A DNA stretch of 64,000 nucleotides from Bacteroidota bacterium (GTDB lineage Bacteria; Bacteroidota; Bacteroidia; Bacteroidales; Dysgonomonadaceae), in contig JAEWGM010000002.1 of assembly GCA_023388315.1 (NCBI GenBank), positions 1-64,000 on the forward strand, in the 5' to 3' direction. The translations under genes and the position numbers were made by a program. Every line of letters starts with the position of its first letter. The first letter of the stretch is position 1. Positions 8,770 to 17,536 of this stretch are shown in pieces. Under the pieces are notes generated by a model, which was given only the letters and a program-made list of their open reading frames with translations, had not been told where the DNA came from and ran no database searches.

Positions 8770-8777
8770 TACCTTTG
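8770..8777 (+). promoter_or_regulatory. Bacteroidota -7 element (TACCTTTG) for the Yip1 gene
   Basis: TACCTTTGC fits the TAnnTTTG -7 consensus and lies 20 bases before the Yip1-family start codon, directly after a terminator. No well-spaced TTTG -33 element is present. Its position supports ATG 8797 over the upstream in-frame codon at 8755. Confidence 0.6.
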
Positions 8778-8796
8778 CACTCCAACTACAACGCTC

Positions 8797-9351
8797 ATGT
8801 GGAAAGGTATTTTTAGCAGCATTTTTCATTTTATCTTTTCGCCCAAAAAGGCCTGGACATTGAAACGAGACGAAGACCATCCCGTTTTCTTGAATCAGTT
8901 TCTGTATCCTGTTTTCGGGTTAATCGCGCTGGCAACCTTTGTGGGAGGAATGAGGTTTTTAGAAAAAAGCGACATCCAGTGGGCGTTAAAACAAACCATT
9001 GCCGTGGTAACGGCCCTTTTTAGCGGTTTTTATGCCACGTCGTACTTGCTGAATGAATTGTTTCCAAAATTCGGAATAACCAAAAATTTGGAAACTGCGC
9101 AACGGTTTATCGGATATTCATCGGTGGTGCCTTATTTGCTGTTTTTTGTCACTCCGTTGCTGCCGCAATTCTCCATTATTTGGCTGGCAGCTATCTACAT
9201 AGTGTTTGTAGTGTACATCGGAACCGATGTGTATTTAGGAGTTTCGGGGAACAAAAGAATTGGGTTCACTGTTATTGCATCGTTGCTCATTGTTATGGTA
9301 CCCGCACTCGTTCAGCTTTTATTGGAATTTTTGATCATACAATCCGTTTAA
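8797..9351 (+). CDS. Yip1 family membrane protein
   Basis: A 184-residue integral membrane protein with about five hydrophobic helices (near residues 42-60, 72-95, 112-135, 137-155 and 160-180). The N-terminal part, IFHFIFSPKKAWTLKRDED, resembles the start of bacterial Yip1/YIPF-domain proteins, in which a short amphipathic region precedes the membrane bundle. Function in bacteria is not established. It is preceded by its own -7 element and followed 41 bases later by smpB on the same strand. Confidence 0.7.
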   Translation: MWKGIFSSIFHFIFSPKKAWTLKRDEDHPVFLNQFLYPVFGLIALATFVGGMRFLEKSDIQWALKQTIAVVTALFSGFYATSYLLNELFPKFGITKNLETAQRFIGYSSVVPYLLFFVTPLLPQFSIIWLAAIYIVFVVYIGTDVYLGVSGNKRIGFTVIASLLIVMVPALVQLLLEFLIIQSV

Positions 9352-9392
9352 GCTCTTTTGGTCACCCATAGTTTACAGTATTTAGTAAAGAA

Positions 9393-9845
9393 ATGAAACA
9401 AACGCCCATCAACATACGAAATAAACGCGCCACATTCGATTACGAATTGGTGGAAACTTTTACGGCAGGCATTGTGCTTACCGGAACCGAAATAAAATCC
9501 ATTCGGTTGGGAAAAGCAAGCTTGGTAGACACCTACTGCTTGTTTGAGCGGGGCGAGTTGTGGGTGCGCAACATGCACATTGCCGAATATTTTTACGGTA
9601 CCTACAACAACCACAATGCCCGTCGCGACAGAAAGCTGTTGTTGAATAGAACCGAGTTGAGAAAAATTACGCGCCTAACCAAGGAAACCGGTTTCACCAT
9701 TGTGCCCACCCGTTTGTTTATTAATGAGAAAGGCTTGGCAAAATTGGTTATCGCCGTGGCCAAGGGCAAGAAACAATACGATAAGCGTCAATCGCTGAAA
9801 GAAAAAGAAGACAAACGCGCGATGGACAGGATGTTTCGGAAATAG
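9393..9845 (+). CDS. smpB: SsrA-binding protein
   Basis: SmpB binds tmRNA and delivers it to stalled ribosomes for trans-translation. The 150-residue protein has the family's N-terminal INIRNKRATFDYELVETF, the GIVLTGTEIKSIR motif of the OB fold, and a basic C-terminal tail (KEKEDKRAMDRMFRK) that inserts in the mRNA channel. The tail is complete. No tmRNA gene was found in this window. The stop codon is followed directly by a tandem repeat of about 15 bases. Confidence 0.97.
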   Translation: MKQTPINIRNKRATFDYELVETFTAGIVLTGTEIKSIRLGKASLVDTYCLFERGELWVRNMHIAEYFYGTYNNHNARRDRKLLLNRTELRKITRLTKETGFTIVPTRLFINEKGLAKLVIAVAKGKKQYDKRQSLKEKEDKRAMDRMFRK

Positions 9846-9926
9846 ACTGTTAGACTTTAGACTGTTAGATAATAGACTGTTAGATAATAGATTGTTAGAT
9901 AGCAGATTGTTAGATAGTAGATTGAT
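9846..9926. repeat. Tandem repeat of TAGACTGTTAGATAA type
   Basis: About five imperfect copies of a 14-15-base unit, TAGACTGTTAGATAA, start immediately at the smpB stop codon. Similar TTAGA-rich arrays follow other stop codons in the window (10879, 18415, 26625). The minus-strand open frame through it (a run of LLSNN repeats) is a by-product of the repeat. Confidence 0.85.
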
Positions 9927-9975
9927 GTAGAGGTTATCAAAACTCGCCAATCCCAAATCCGCAATCCCCAATTGA

Positions 9976-10890
9976 ATGAGTTCATTCCAAAAAATATTGG
10001 TTTTTTCCGTTAAAAAATCGGGACGCACCACGCTATGGCTGCTGAAAATTATTCTGCCCATTTCGTTGGTGGTGCGTTTTTTGGATTATTTTGGCGTGTT
10101 GGCATATGTAGCGCAGTTTCTCAATCCCGTTTTCGCGCATTTGGGATTACCGGGAAGCACGGCGATTATTTTTATTACCAGCATTTTTCTTCCGCTCTAC
10201 GCGCCTTTGGCCATTATTATGTCGATGAGCGTAACCCTGCGCGAACTTACCATTCTCGCACTAATGTGCCAATTGGCGCACAACCTGCCGGTGGAAAGCG
10301 CCATTCAATCAAAAACGGGAACATCGTTTTGGTCAATGTCTGCTTTGCGCATTATCGCCAGTTTGTTGGTGGGCGTTGTTCTCAATCTCATTCTCCCGCA
10401 AGATATGGGTATGCCGCTTTTTGCGCAAACCGCTGCCGAAGTTTCTACCTCTATTGGTGATGTGTTTTTGGCGTGGGGCAAAAGTTCGTTACAAATGGCA
10501 TTGCTTATTTTCGCCATCGTTGCCACGTTGAATTTGATGTATAAGTTGTTGGAAAAATACAACCTTATCACCAAACTCTCAAGGGCCATTGAACCGATTT
10601 TGCGATTTTTCGGATTGCCCAAAAGTACGGCGTTTCTTTGGCTTATCGGTTACATCGTGGGCCTGGCTTACGGCGGCGCGCTGATGATGGACCAAATGAG
10701 CGACGGCAAGGTAAAGCCTTCCGAAGCTTCGCTTTTGAATTATCATTTGGCTATTTCACATTCTATTTTGGAAGACAATTTGTTATTTGTGGCCCTCGGT
10801 GTTTCCATTTGGTGGATTTTAGCCGTTCGTCTTTTGATGGCGTGGCTGGTGGTGTGGATAAGAAGGATGGTTGTGAAAATTAGAAATTAG
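9976..10890 (+). CDS. Nucleoside recognition (Gate) domain membrane protein
   Basis: A 304-residue integral membrane protein with two related halves, each carrying a Gate/nucleoside-recognition domain (first FGVLAYVAQFLNPVFAHLGLPGSTAIIFITS, abbreviated here as the region near residues 38-68; second near residues 196-225, RAIEPILRFFGLPKSTAF). This domain is also found in SpmA/SpmB and in nucleoside and ferrous-iron transporters, but the substrate of stand-alone members is not known. About eight membrane segments are visible. The stop codon itself lies inside a TTAGAAA-type repeat. Confidence 0.85.
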   Translation: MSSFQKILVFSVKKSGRTTLWLLKIILPISLVVRFLDYFGVLAYVAQFLNPVFAHLGLPGSTAIIFITSIFLPLYAPLAIIMSMSVTLRELTILALMCQLAHNLPVESAIQSKTGTSFWSMSALRIIASLLVGVVLNLILPQDMGMPLFAQTAAEVSTSIGDVFLAWGKSSLQMALLIFAIVATLNLMYKLLEKYNLITKLSRAIEPILRFFGLPKSTAFLWLIGYIVGLAYGGALMMDQMSDGKVKPSEASLLNYHLAISHSILEDNLLFVALGVSIWWILAVRLLMAWLVVWIRRMVVKIRN

Positions 10891-10909
10891 AAATCAGAAG
10901 TTAGAAGTT
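10879..10909. repeat. TTAGAA-type purine-rich repeat at a stop codon
   Basis: Irregular copies of TTAGAAA/TTAGAAG run across the end of the nucleoside-gate gene, and the TAG stop codon (10888-10890) is part of the array. The same repeat type occurs at 9846, 15898, 18415, 26625 and 51166. Confidence 0.75.
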
Positions 10910-10933
10910 TGGAATTCAATTGGTTTTAATCTT

Positions 10934-10986
10934 GGGCTGAAGCCGCCTTTTAAAGACGTTTTACCCACGAGTTAAAACTCGTGGTA
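10934..10986. repeat. REP-like palindromes before metH
   Basis: A GGGCTGAAGCC half-palindrome is followed by the perfect 9-base-pair inverted repeat CCACGAGTT/AACTCGTGG (10965-10984, two-base loop). This resembles dispersed intergenic repeats of Bacteroidota and is comparable to the group at 34912-35001. Confidence 0.65.
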
Positions 10987-11071
10987 ACTGATAAATGCTC
11001 TTAGGAGTCATTAAGTAAAGATATTCGAGATAGATAAGAAGTTTGAAAGCTTCTTCTTTTAAATAATTCAC

Positions 11072-11101
11072 TACCTTTGATAGTATCATTTGATAGTATC
11101 A
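11072..11101 (+). promoter_or_regulatory. metH promoter region with 13-base tandem repeat
   Basis: TACCTTTG (11072-11079) fits the -7 consensus. It overlaps the first of two perfect, directly adjacent copies of TTTGATAGTATCA (11076-11088 and 11089-11101). The start codon of metH follows 23 bases later. The pair could be a regulator-binding site or a simple duplication of the initial transcribed region. I see no cobalamin riboswitch: the leader is too short. Confidence 0.55.
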
Positions 11102-11124
11102 ATATTTATTAAGCTCAAAAACAA

Positions 11125-14100
11125 ATGAATATCAAAGATATACTCTCTTCCCGCATCCTCATCCTCGATGGGGCAATGGGAACAATGATACAGCGTTACA
11201 AACTAACCGAAGCCGATTTTCGCGGCGAGCGGTTCAAAGATTTCAATAAACTGCTCAAAGGCAACAACGATTTACTTTCGCTTACGCGCCCCGATGTGAT
11301 CGGGGAAATTCATCGGCAGTACTTGGCGGCGGGAGCCGACATCATAGAAACCAACACGTTCAACGCCACGAGCATCTCCATGGCCGATTACGACATGCAA
11401 CCCCACGTGCGAGAAATAAACCTCGCTTCGGCAAAATTGGCGCGCGAAGCGGCCGATGAATTCACCGTCAAAACGCCTCAAAAACCGCGTTTTGTGGCGG
11501 GCGCCATCGGCCCCACAAACAAAACCACATCTATGAGCCCCGATGTGGAAAACCCAATGTATCGCGCCGTTACATTCGACGATATGAAGGCGGCCTATAA
11601 AGAACAGATTACCGCCTTGGTGGAAGGCGGCGTGGACTTCCTGCTCATTGAAACCATCTTTGACACACTCAACGCTAAAGCCGCCATTTTCGCCGCCCGC
11701 GAAATAGCCGATGAAACCGGCAAAGAAACGCCCATAGTCCTTTCCGTTACCATTACCGACAAGGCAGGGCGCACGCTATCGGGGCAAACGCTGGGCGCGT
11801 TTGTCACCTCCGTAAGCCACGCCAAGCCGCTGGCCATCGGCATCAACTGCTCTTTTGGCGCGGCGGATATCAAGCCATACGTGAAAGAATTGGGCCGCAT
11901 CGCCCCGTTTTACATCAGCGCCTATCCCAACGCGGGATTGCCCAATCAGTTGGGCGAATACGATGAAACGCCCGAAAAAATGGCCGCACAAATTCGTGAG
12001 TTTATCGATGAAGGCTTGGTAAACATCATCGGCGGATGTTGCGGCACTACGCCCGAACACATTGCCGAGTATGTGAAACTGGTGGAAGGAAAAACACCGC
12101 ACCAACCGGTTGCCGAATCGGAGTTTTTGCATCTGTCGGGGTTGGAAGAATTGAAAATCACCCCCGAAATTAATTTCGTAAACATTGGTGAACGATGTAA
12201 TGTGGCGGGGTCACGTCGATTTTTACGATTAATTAAAGAGAAAAAGTACGACGAAGCGCTGGACATCGCCCGCAAACAAGTGGAAGACGGCGCGCAAGTG
12301 ATTGACGTGAATATGGACGAAGGATTGCTCGATGGCGCCGAAGAAATGACCAATTTCCTCAACCTTTTGGCGTCAGACCCCGATGTAGCTCGCGTTCCGC
12401 TGATGATTGACTCATCCAAATGGGAGGTGCTGGAAGCCGGGCTAAAATGCACGCAAGGAAAATGCATCGTCAATTCCATATCGCTCAAAAACGGCGAGGA
12501 AGAATTTCTGCAACACGCCAAACTCATCCAAACATACGGGGCCGCGGTTATCATCATGGCGTTCGACGAAACGGGCCAAGCCGCATCGTATGAGCGGCGT
12601 ATAGAAATTTGCGGACGTGCCTATAAGCTATTGGTTGAAAACGGCTTCGATCCAAAAGACATCATCTTCGACCCCAACATTCTCGCCATTGCCACGGGCA
12701 TGGAAGAGCACCGCAATTACGCCGTGGATTTTATCGACACCATCCGTTGGATCAAAGAAAACCTGCCGCACGCCAAAGTGAGCGGTGGTGTGAGCAACTT
12801 ATCGTTTTCGTTCCGCGGTAACGATTACATTCGCGAAGCCATGCACTCGGTTTTCCTCTATCACGCCATCCGAGCGGGAATGGATATGGGCATTGTGAAT
12901 CCGGCGCAATCGGTTCTTTATGAAGACATTCCCAAAGATGAAAAAACGCTGGTGGAAGACGTTGTTTTCAATCGCCGCGACGATGCGGCCGAGCGCCTGA
13001 TGGAACTTGCCGAGCGGTTGAAAAACGAAAAAACACCCGAAGCCGAAGAATCCAAAGCGCAAGAATGGCGCTCACTTCCGCTGGATGAGCGCTTGAGCCA
13101 CGCGTTGGTAAAAGGAATTGGCGATTTTATGGAAGAAGATATTGCCGAAGCGCTTTCGGTTTATCCGCGCGCCGTGGACGTGATTGACAAGCCATTAATG
13201 GCGGGGATGAACGTGGTGGGCGATTTATTCGGTTCGGGAAAAATGTTTCTCCCGCAAGTAGTAAAAGCAGCTCGCACCATGAAAAAAGCCGTGGCCATTT
13301 TGCAACCCACCATTGAAGCCGAAAAGGCCGAAGGCGAATCGCAAAAAGCCGGTAAAGTGGTGCTGGCAACAGTAAAAGGCGATGTGCACGATATTGGCAA
13401 AAACATTGTCTCTATTGTGTTGGCGTGCAACAATTACGAAATCATTGATTTGGGCGTAATGGTGCCGCCCGAAAAAATCATCGAAACCGTGCGCAAAGAA
13501 AACCCTGATATGGTGGGTCTCAGCGGATTAATCACGCCTTCGCTGGAAGAAATGAGCATCGTGGCCGAAGAGATGGAAAAAGCCGGATTCAGCATTCCCT
13601 TGCTCATTGGTGGTGCCACCACATCCAAATTGCACACGGCGCTGAAAATTGAGCCCAAGTACAGCCAGGGCCCGGTGGTTTATGTAAAAGACGCGTCGCA
13701 AAGCCCATCTGCAGTAGCCAATTTGCTCAATGTAGATACGCGAGATGAGTACGTGGAGAAAGTGCGCGGCGAATACCACACCTTGCGCGAAAACCGCGGC
13801 GAAAGAAAGGCCGAATTGGTTTCTCTTGACGAAGCGCGCGCTAATCCTTTCCGCATAGATTGGGACACGTTTGAGCTAAACGTGCCAAAAACAACCGGGC
13901 GCGTGGTTTTTAACGATATAAAAGTAAAAGACATTGTGCCTTATATCGATTGGAAATTCTTTTTCCATTCATGGAATTTGTCGGCAAAGTTTCACACCGT
14001 CACCAAAATAAGCATGTGCGGGCATTGTCGGGCGCAGTGGCTTGTTTCGTTTCGCGAAGATGAGCGTGAACGGGCGCAGGAAGCGGCAAAATTGTACAAC

Positions 14101-14808
14101 GATGCGATGGAAATGCTGCAAAAATTCATCGATTTGGATGCCGAATACCTAAAAGCCGTTTTCGGCGTGTATGAAGCGTATAGCGAAAACGACACCATTT
14201 TTATCGACGGCAAGCCTTTTCCAATGCTGCGTCAGCAAAAGAAATCGAATAAAAATGAATACCTTTGCCTGAGCGATTTTATAGCGCCTAAATCGTCCGG
14301 AAAAAAAGATTATTTGGGCGCGTTTGCCGTTACCGGCGGAGCCGGAGCGGATTATTTGCTTGGCAAGTACGAAGACGAAGGCGATGAATACGCCGCACTG
14401 CTGATGAAATCGTTGCTCGACCGCCTTGCTGAAGCCACCACCGAGTGGCTGCACGCAAAAATTCGCCGCGAATATTGGGGCTATGCCGCCGACGAGGAAC
14501 TGAGCATTGCCGAAATGTTTGCGGTGAAGTATCGGGGCATTCGCCCTGCGGTGGGCTACCCGTCCATTCCCGACCAATCGGTGAATTTTCCGCTGCACGA
14601 AATGCTTCGCTCCGATGAAATCGGCATTTCACTCACAGAGAATGGCGTGATGTATCCCAACGCGTCGGTGAGTGGGTTCTTTTTCGCGCATCCGCAAAGC
14701 AAATACTTCGCCGTGAGCGAGATATCCGAGGAACAAATGGCTGATTACGCCGCGCGAAAAGGGCAGGAAGTGAAGGATGTAAGGAAGTTTTTATTGGCGA
14801 ATTTATAA
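11125..14808 (+). CDS. metH: Cobalamin-dependent methionine synthase
   Basis: Transfers the methyl group of methyltetrahydrofolate to homocysteine through cobalamin. The 1227-residue protein has all four modules at the usual length. The homocysteine module begins with LDGAMGTMIQRY and has the three zinc-binding cysteines (C242, C305, C306). The folate module starts near FVNIGERCNVAGSRRF (about 350). The B12 module has GDVHDIGKNIV with the cobalt-ligating His at 755. The activation domain ends with RPAVGYPSIPDQS and YFAVSEISEEQ, the S-adenosylmethionine site. These positions match the E. coli enzyme within a few residues. It has its own promoter and no metabolic neighbour; threonine aldolase follows after 67 bases. 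Confidence 0.98.
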   Translation: MNIKDILSSRILILDGAMGTMIQRYKLTEADFRGERFKDFNKLLKGNNDLLSLTRPDVIGEIHRQYLAAGADIIETNTFNATSISMADYDMQPHVREINLASAKLAREAADEFTVKTPQKPRFVAGAIGPTNKTTSMSPDVENPMYRAVTFDDMKAAYKEQITALVEGGVDFLLIETIFDTLNAKAAIFAAREIADETGKETPIVLSVTITDKAGRTLSGQTLGAFVTSVSHAKPLAIGINCSFGAADIKPYVKELGRIAPFYISAYPNAGLPNQLGEYDETPEKMAAQIREFIDEGLVNIIGGCCGTTPEHIAEYVKLVEGKTPHQPVAESEFLHLSGLEELKITPEINFVNIGERCNVAGSRRFLRLIKEKKYDEALDIARKQVEDGAQVIDVNMDEGLLDGAEEMTNFLNLLASDPDVARVPLMIDSSKWEVLEAGLKCTQGKCIVNSISLKNGEEEFLQHAKLIQTYGAAVIIMAFDETGQAASYERRIEICGRAYKLLVENGFDPKDIIFDPNILAIATGMEEHRNYAVDFIDTIRWIKENLPHAKVSGGVSNLSFSFRGNDYIREAMHSVFLYHAIRAGMDMGIVNPAQSVLYEDIPKDEKTLVEDVVFNRRDDAAERLMELAERLKNEKTPEAEESKAQEWRSLPLDERLSHALVKGIGDFMEEDIAEALSVYPRAVDVIDKPLMAGMNVVGDLFGSGKMFLPQVVKAARTMKKAVAILQPTIEAEKAEGESQKAGKVVLATVKGDVHDIGKNIVSIVLACNNYEIIDLGVMVPPEKIIETVRKENPDMVGLSGLITPSLEEMSIVAEEMEKAGFSIPLLIGGATTSKLHTALKIEPKYSQGPVVYVKDASQSPSAVANLLNVDTRDEYVEKVRGEYHTLRENRGERKAELVSLDEARANPFRIDWDTFELNVPKTTGRVVFNDIKVKDIVPYIDWKFFFHSWNLSAKFHTVTKISMCGHCRAQWLVSFREDERERAQEAAKLYNDAMEMLQKFIDLDAEYLKAVFGVYEAYSENDTIFIDGKPFPMLRQQKKSNKNEYLCLSDFIAPKSSGKKDYLGAFAVTGGAGADYLLGKYEDEGDEYAALLMKSLLDRLAEATTEWLHAKIRREYWGYAADEELSIAEMFAVKYRGIRPAVGYPSIPDQSVNFPLHEMLRSDEIGISLTENGVMYPNASVSGFFFAHPQSKYFAVSEISEEQMADYAARKGQEVKDVRKFLLANL

Positions 14809-14875
14809 CGGGTGAAGTGAATTCCGATTCGCTTTTATTTGAATAATTTGGGTTTGATATTAAAACAGCAAAATA

Positions 14876-15898
14876 ATGAGAAGTTTTGGAAGCGATAACA
14901 ATTCGGGCGTGCATCCGCACATTATGCAAGCGATAATGGACGCGAACATAAACCACACCATCGCTTACGGCGATGACGATTGGACGCGCCGGGCCGAAGA
15001 CGCGGTAAGGGAATTATTGGGAGAAAACGACATTCAACCGCTGTTCGTTTTCAACGGAACGGGTGCCAACGTTATCGCGCTGCAAGCCTGCGTGATGCCG
15101 TTCCACTCCATTCTTTGCGCTACCACGGCGCACATTGCGGTGGATGAGTGCGGTGCGCCCGTGAAATTTACCGGCGCGTCGTTAAAAGAAATTCCCACAC
15201 CCGATGGCAAGTTTACGCCCGATTTAGTGCGCCCACACTTGCACGGTTTCGGTTTTGAACACCATTCGCAACCGAAAGTCATCGCCATTTCCCAAACAAC
15301 GGAACTTGGCACGGCATACACTCCCGACGAACTGAAAGCCCTTGCCGATTTGGCGCACGCGCACGATATGTATCTTTTTGTGGACGGCACCCGCATTGCC
15401 AACGCGTGCGCGTATCTGAATGTTTCGCTTCGCGAACTGACGATAGATTGCGGCGTGGATATTTTCACGCTTGGCGGCACCAAAAACGGGTTAATGATGG
15501 GCGAGGCACTGGTTCCGCTTCGCAAAGAATTATCGGAAAACCTAAAATATTATCGCAAACAAACCACACAGTTGTATTCTAAAATGCGGTATATTTCAGC
15601 GCAGTTTATCCCTTATCTGAAAGAGGGTATTTGGTTACAAAACGCCCGCCATTCTAATGCTGCAGCTCAAAAACTTAGCAGAGAAATGGCGGCTTTAGGC
15701 GCTGAAATCACGCAAAAAATAGAATCCAACGAAATATTTTTCATCCTTCCGAAAGAAATTACCGATAAACTGCTCCAACGCTATTTCTTTTATCCTTGGG
15801 ACGAAAGCCGAAACGAAATGCGGCTCGTTTGTTCATGGGACACATCGGAGGAGGATATTGGGGAGTTTGTTACGTATCTCAAACAACTGCTTTCTTGA
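14876..15898 (+). CDS. ltaE: Low-specificity L-threonine aldolase
   Basis: PLP-dependent enzyme that splits threonine into glycine and acetaldehyde. The 340-residue protein starts MRSFGSDNNSGVHPHIMQA, where family members have a SDN...HP pattern, and contains the PLP-lysine region TLGGTKNGLMMGEALV, with the Lys following GGT, and HDMYLFVDGTRIANA with the cofactor-contacting Asp. Fold type I, cytoplasmic. It follows metH on the same strand, so glycine/one-carbon supply is a plausible link but nothing in the sequence shows co-regulation. Confidence 0.94.
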   Translation: MRSFGSDNNSGVHPHIMQAIMDANINHTIAYGDDDWTRRAEDAVRELLGENDIQPLFVFNGTGANVIALQACVMPFHSILCATTAHIAVDECGAPVKFTGASLKEIPTPDGKFTPDLVRPHLHGFGFEHHSQPKVIAISQTTELGTAYTPDELKALADLAHAHDMYLFVDGTRIANACAYLNVSLRELTIDCGVDIFTLGGTKNGLMMGEALVPLRKELSENLKYYRKQTTQLYSKMRYISAQFIPYLKEGIWLQNARHSNAAAQKLSREMAALGAEITQKIESNEIFFILPKEITDKLLQRYFFYPWDESRNEMRLVCSWDTSEEDIGEFVTYLKQLLS

Positions 15899-15937
15899 CT
15901 TCTTGACTTCTTAACTTCTAATTTCTAACTTCTAATT
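15898..15937. repeat. Pyrimidine-rich CTTCTAATTT-type repeat
   Basis: Irregular tandem copies of TTCTTGACTTC and TTCTAACTTC/TTCTAATTTC begin at the threonine aldolase stop codon and end just before the next gene. This is the complementary strand of the TTAGAA-type repeats seen elsewhere in the window. Confidence 0.7.
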
Positions 15938-15941
15938 GTTT

Positions 15942-16505
15942 ATGTTCGACTTTCTTGACACCTACCCCTGGCTTCTGCCAATTTTAATATTTTTCGGCCG
16001 CATTGTTGACGTTTCGCTCGGCACCTTGCGCATTATTTTTGTATCAAAGGGCGAGAAATACTTGGCGCCCCTTATCGGATTTTTTGAAGTATTCGTTTGG
16101 GTGGTCATCATTTCTCAAATTCTCACGCGCGCCAACGATTTGGTGGCCTATTTATCTTACGCCGCCGGATACGCCTCGGGCAATTACGTGGGCATTCTTT
16201 TAGAGCAACGGATTGCCTACGGCATTGTGTTGTGCCGCATTTACACGCAAAAAAACGGAATGGAGTTGGTACAAATCCTCAACAAACTGAATTATGGCGC
16301 CACCATGACCCACGGCAAAGGCTCCACCAACGAGGTGGACATTATCGAAACCGTTATAGACCGGCACCAAATGAAAACCTTGGAACGCACGCTCAACAAT
16401 TTCGACCAACATATTTTCTACGTAGTAGAAGATGTGCGCACCAAGCAAAACGGAATATTTTTAAAGCGCAGAAACATCATTAGTCGTTGGCGTCCGGGAA
16501 AATAA
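15942..16505 (+). CDS. UPF0316 / DUF2179-DUF5698 membrane protein
   Basis: A 187-residue protein with three N-terminal membrane helices (about residues 8-27, 42-62 and 66-90) and a soluble C-terminal domain of about 90 residues. The start FFGRIVDVSLGTLRIIFVSKG is characteristic of the DUF5698 part, and the C-terminal GKGSTNEVDIIETVIDRHQ region matches DUF2179, a small ligand-binding-like domain. Function is unknown. A TTG codon at 15936 is in frame, but ATG 15942 gives the expected family start. Confidence 0.88.
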   Translation: MFDFLDTYPWLLPILIFFGRIVDVSLGTLRIIFVSKGEKYLAPLIGFFEVFVWVVIISQILTRANDLVAYLSYAAGYASGNYVGILLEQRIAYGIVLCRIYTQKNGMELVQILNKLNYGATMTHGKGSTNEVDIIETVIDRHQMKTLERTLNNFDQHIFYVVEDVRTKQNGIFLKRRNIISRWRPGK

Positions 16506-16570
16506 ACAGCTGATCAAAAACGAATTAACATCTCTCTGAATTTTCTTAGATAAAAAATTAAGTTTGTTAT

Positions 16571-16602
16571 TTGGTTAATTCTAAATATTGTTATACTTTT
16601 GC
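16571..16602 (+). promoter_or_regulatory. Promoter of tRNA-Gln
   Basis: TTTG (16571-16574), 20 bases, then TACTTTTG (16595-16602) fits the Bacteroidota sigma-ABfr consensus well. The mature tRNA begins 28 bases downstream. Confidence 0.8.
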
Positions 16603-16629
16603 ACTGCTTTTCACGAAGCACATAAGGAT

Positions 16630-16700
16630 TGTCCCATGGTGTAATGGTAGCACTCCTGGTTTTGGTTCAGTCAGTCTAGGTTCGAATCCTGGTGGGACAA
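16630..16700 (+). tRNA. tRNA-Gln (TTG)
   Basis: A 71-base cloverleaf starting TGTCCCATGGTGTAATGGTA with acceptor partner TGGGACA and discriminator A. The anticodon loop GGTTTTGGTT carries TTG, reading CAA and CAG. The T arm contains GGTTCGAATCC. CCA is not encoded. Confidence 0.96.
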
Positions 16701-16708
16701 CAATATCA

Positions 16709-16744
16709 AACGCAATCAGTTAACTACAAACTGGTTGCGTTTTC
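16709..16744 (+). terminator. Terminator of tRNA-Gln
   Basis: AACGCAATCAGTT pairs with AACTGGTTGCGTT (one G-U pair) and is followed by TTT, starting nine bases beyond the tRNA. Confidence 0.8.
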
Positions 16745-16811
16745 CATTTTACATCTACATAGGAAATTACATACGAATTTCAAGGCGGATTGTGCTAGAA
16801 AAATAGGCTTT

Positions 16812-16844
16812 AACAAAAAACGGCGGAGTGATTACCCGCCGTTT
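16812..16844 (-). terminator. Terminator of the higBA pair
   Basis: AAACGGCGG and CCGCCGTTT form a perfect 9-base-pair stem with a 9-base loop. On the minus strand it is followed by a U run, 20 bases after the antitoxin stop codon. Confidence 0.82.
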
Positions 16845-16864
16845 GCCATTTTATACTACTTGCA

Positions 16865-17182
16865 TTATTTTGCTCTTAACTCCATTCGCATACCTAACGC
16901 CTCTGATATACTTAAAAAAGTCGATAACTGCATATCAGTTTCGCCACGTTCTAATAACGCAATATATTCACGTTTTTTACCGATACGTTTAGCGAGTTCC
17001 GCTTGTGTTATTTTTTTCTCATTACGTTTCTCCTTTAACAATTCGCCGTAATACCATGCGCGCGCCTTGGCGTTAAAATCGTCGCGTGTTTGAGTGCCGG
17101 ATGCACCGTATTTTTCATTTAGCAAATTGTTTGCGGTTGGCAATTTTTCTAATAGTTCTGTATTTAGTTTTTTTGTTCTCAT
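16865..17182 (-). CDS. higA: XRE-family antitoxin (HigA-like)
   Basis: A 105-residue antitoxin with a helix-turn-helix in its C-terminal half: KITQAELAKRIGKKREYIALLERGETDMQLSTFLSISEALG (about residues 57-97). About 45 residues precede it, which in HigA-like proteins help bind the toxin. Its ATG overlaps the toxin's TGA stop by four bases (ATGA), so the two are translationally coupled, with the toxin first, the order typical of higBA rather than relBE. It probably represses the shared promoter at 17537-17557. Confidence 0.85.
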   Translation of the reverse strand: MRTKKLNTELLEKLPTANNLLNEKYGASGTQTRDDFNAKARAWYYGELLKEKRNEKKITQAELAKRIGKKREYIALLERGETDMQLSTFLSISEALGMRMELRAK

Positions 17183-17532
17183 AATGTGTAGCGTTTTAGA
17201 ATTTCGTTTGCCTTTTTCACCTCTCTTCGATACTGTTTAGTATCTTTTTTCAAAAAAGAGTTCAATAAAATAGCCTGTGTACTCTCAATAAAATTCACAT
17301 TATCAACTGCGAATATAATTGTCCGATGCTCGTTACCTCCAACAGATACCCGCATTTCGTACAAATCGCTATTTTCCAATTTCTTTACAAACTTTTCACT
17401 GATAACGTACTGCGAGATTAGCAAACTAATCACATAGTCAAATTTTTCTTGCACTCTCCTTTGTTGAGCGTTATAATACTCATCAAATTCGGGTGTCCGG
17501 ACTAATACACGTAAATCGTTATCATTATTCAC
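17179..17532 (-). CDS. higB: RelE/ParE-superfamily toxin (HigB-like)
   Basis: A 117-residue protein of the Gp49/HigB type: ribosome-dependent mRNA interferases whose toxicity is held by the partner antitoxin. Visible family features are a helical N-terminal half (FDEYYNAQQRRVQEKFDYV), KKLENSDLYEMRVSVGGNEHRTIIFAV in the beta-sheet core, and FLKKDTKQYRREVKKANEILKRY at the C-terminus. The toxin gene precedes and overlaps the XRE gene. Targets are not known. It stands between a tRNA gene and an unrelated operon, a common place for acquired toxin-antitoxin pairs. Confidence 0.85.
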   Translation of the reverse strand: MNNDNDLRVLVRTPEFDEYYNAQQRRVQEKFDYVISLLISQYVISEKFVKKLENSDLYEMRVSVGGNEHRTIIFAVDNVNFIESTQAILLNSFLKKDTKQYRREVKKANEILKRYTL

Positions 17533-17536
17533 AACA

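Noticed and set aside
9675..10061. Minus-strand frame rich in LLSNN repeats
   Set aside because: It is a translation of the TTAGA-type tandem repeat and the antisense of smpB.
11000..11124. Cobalamin or SAM riboswitch before metH
   Set aside because: The distance from the -7 box to the start codon is under 50 bases and no conserved riboswitch core is present.
16692..17051. Plus-strand frame over the higA region
   Set aside because: It is antisense to the antitoxin gene and has no family resemblance.
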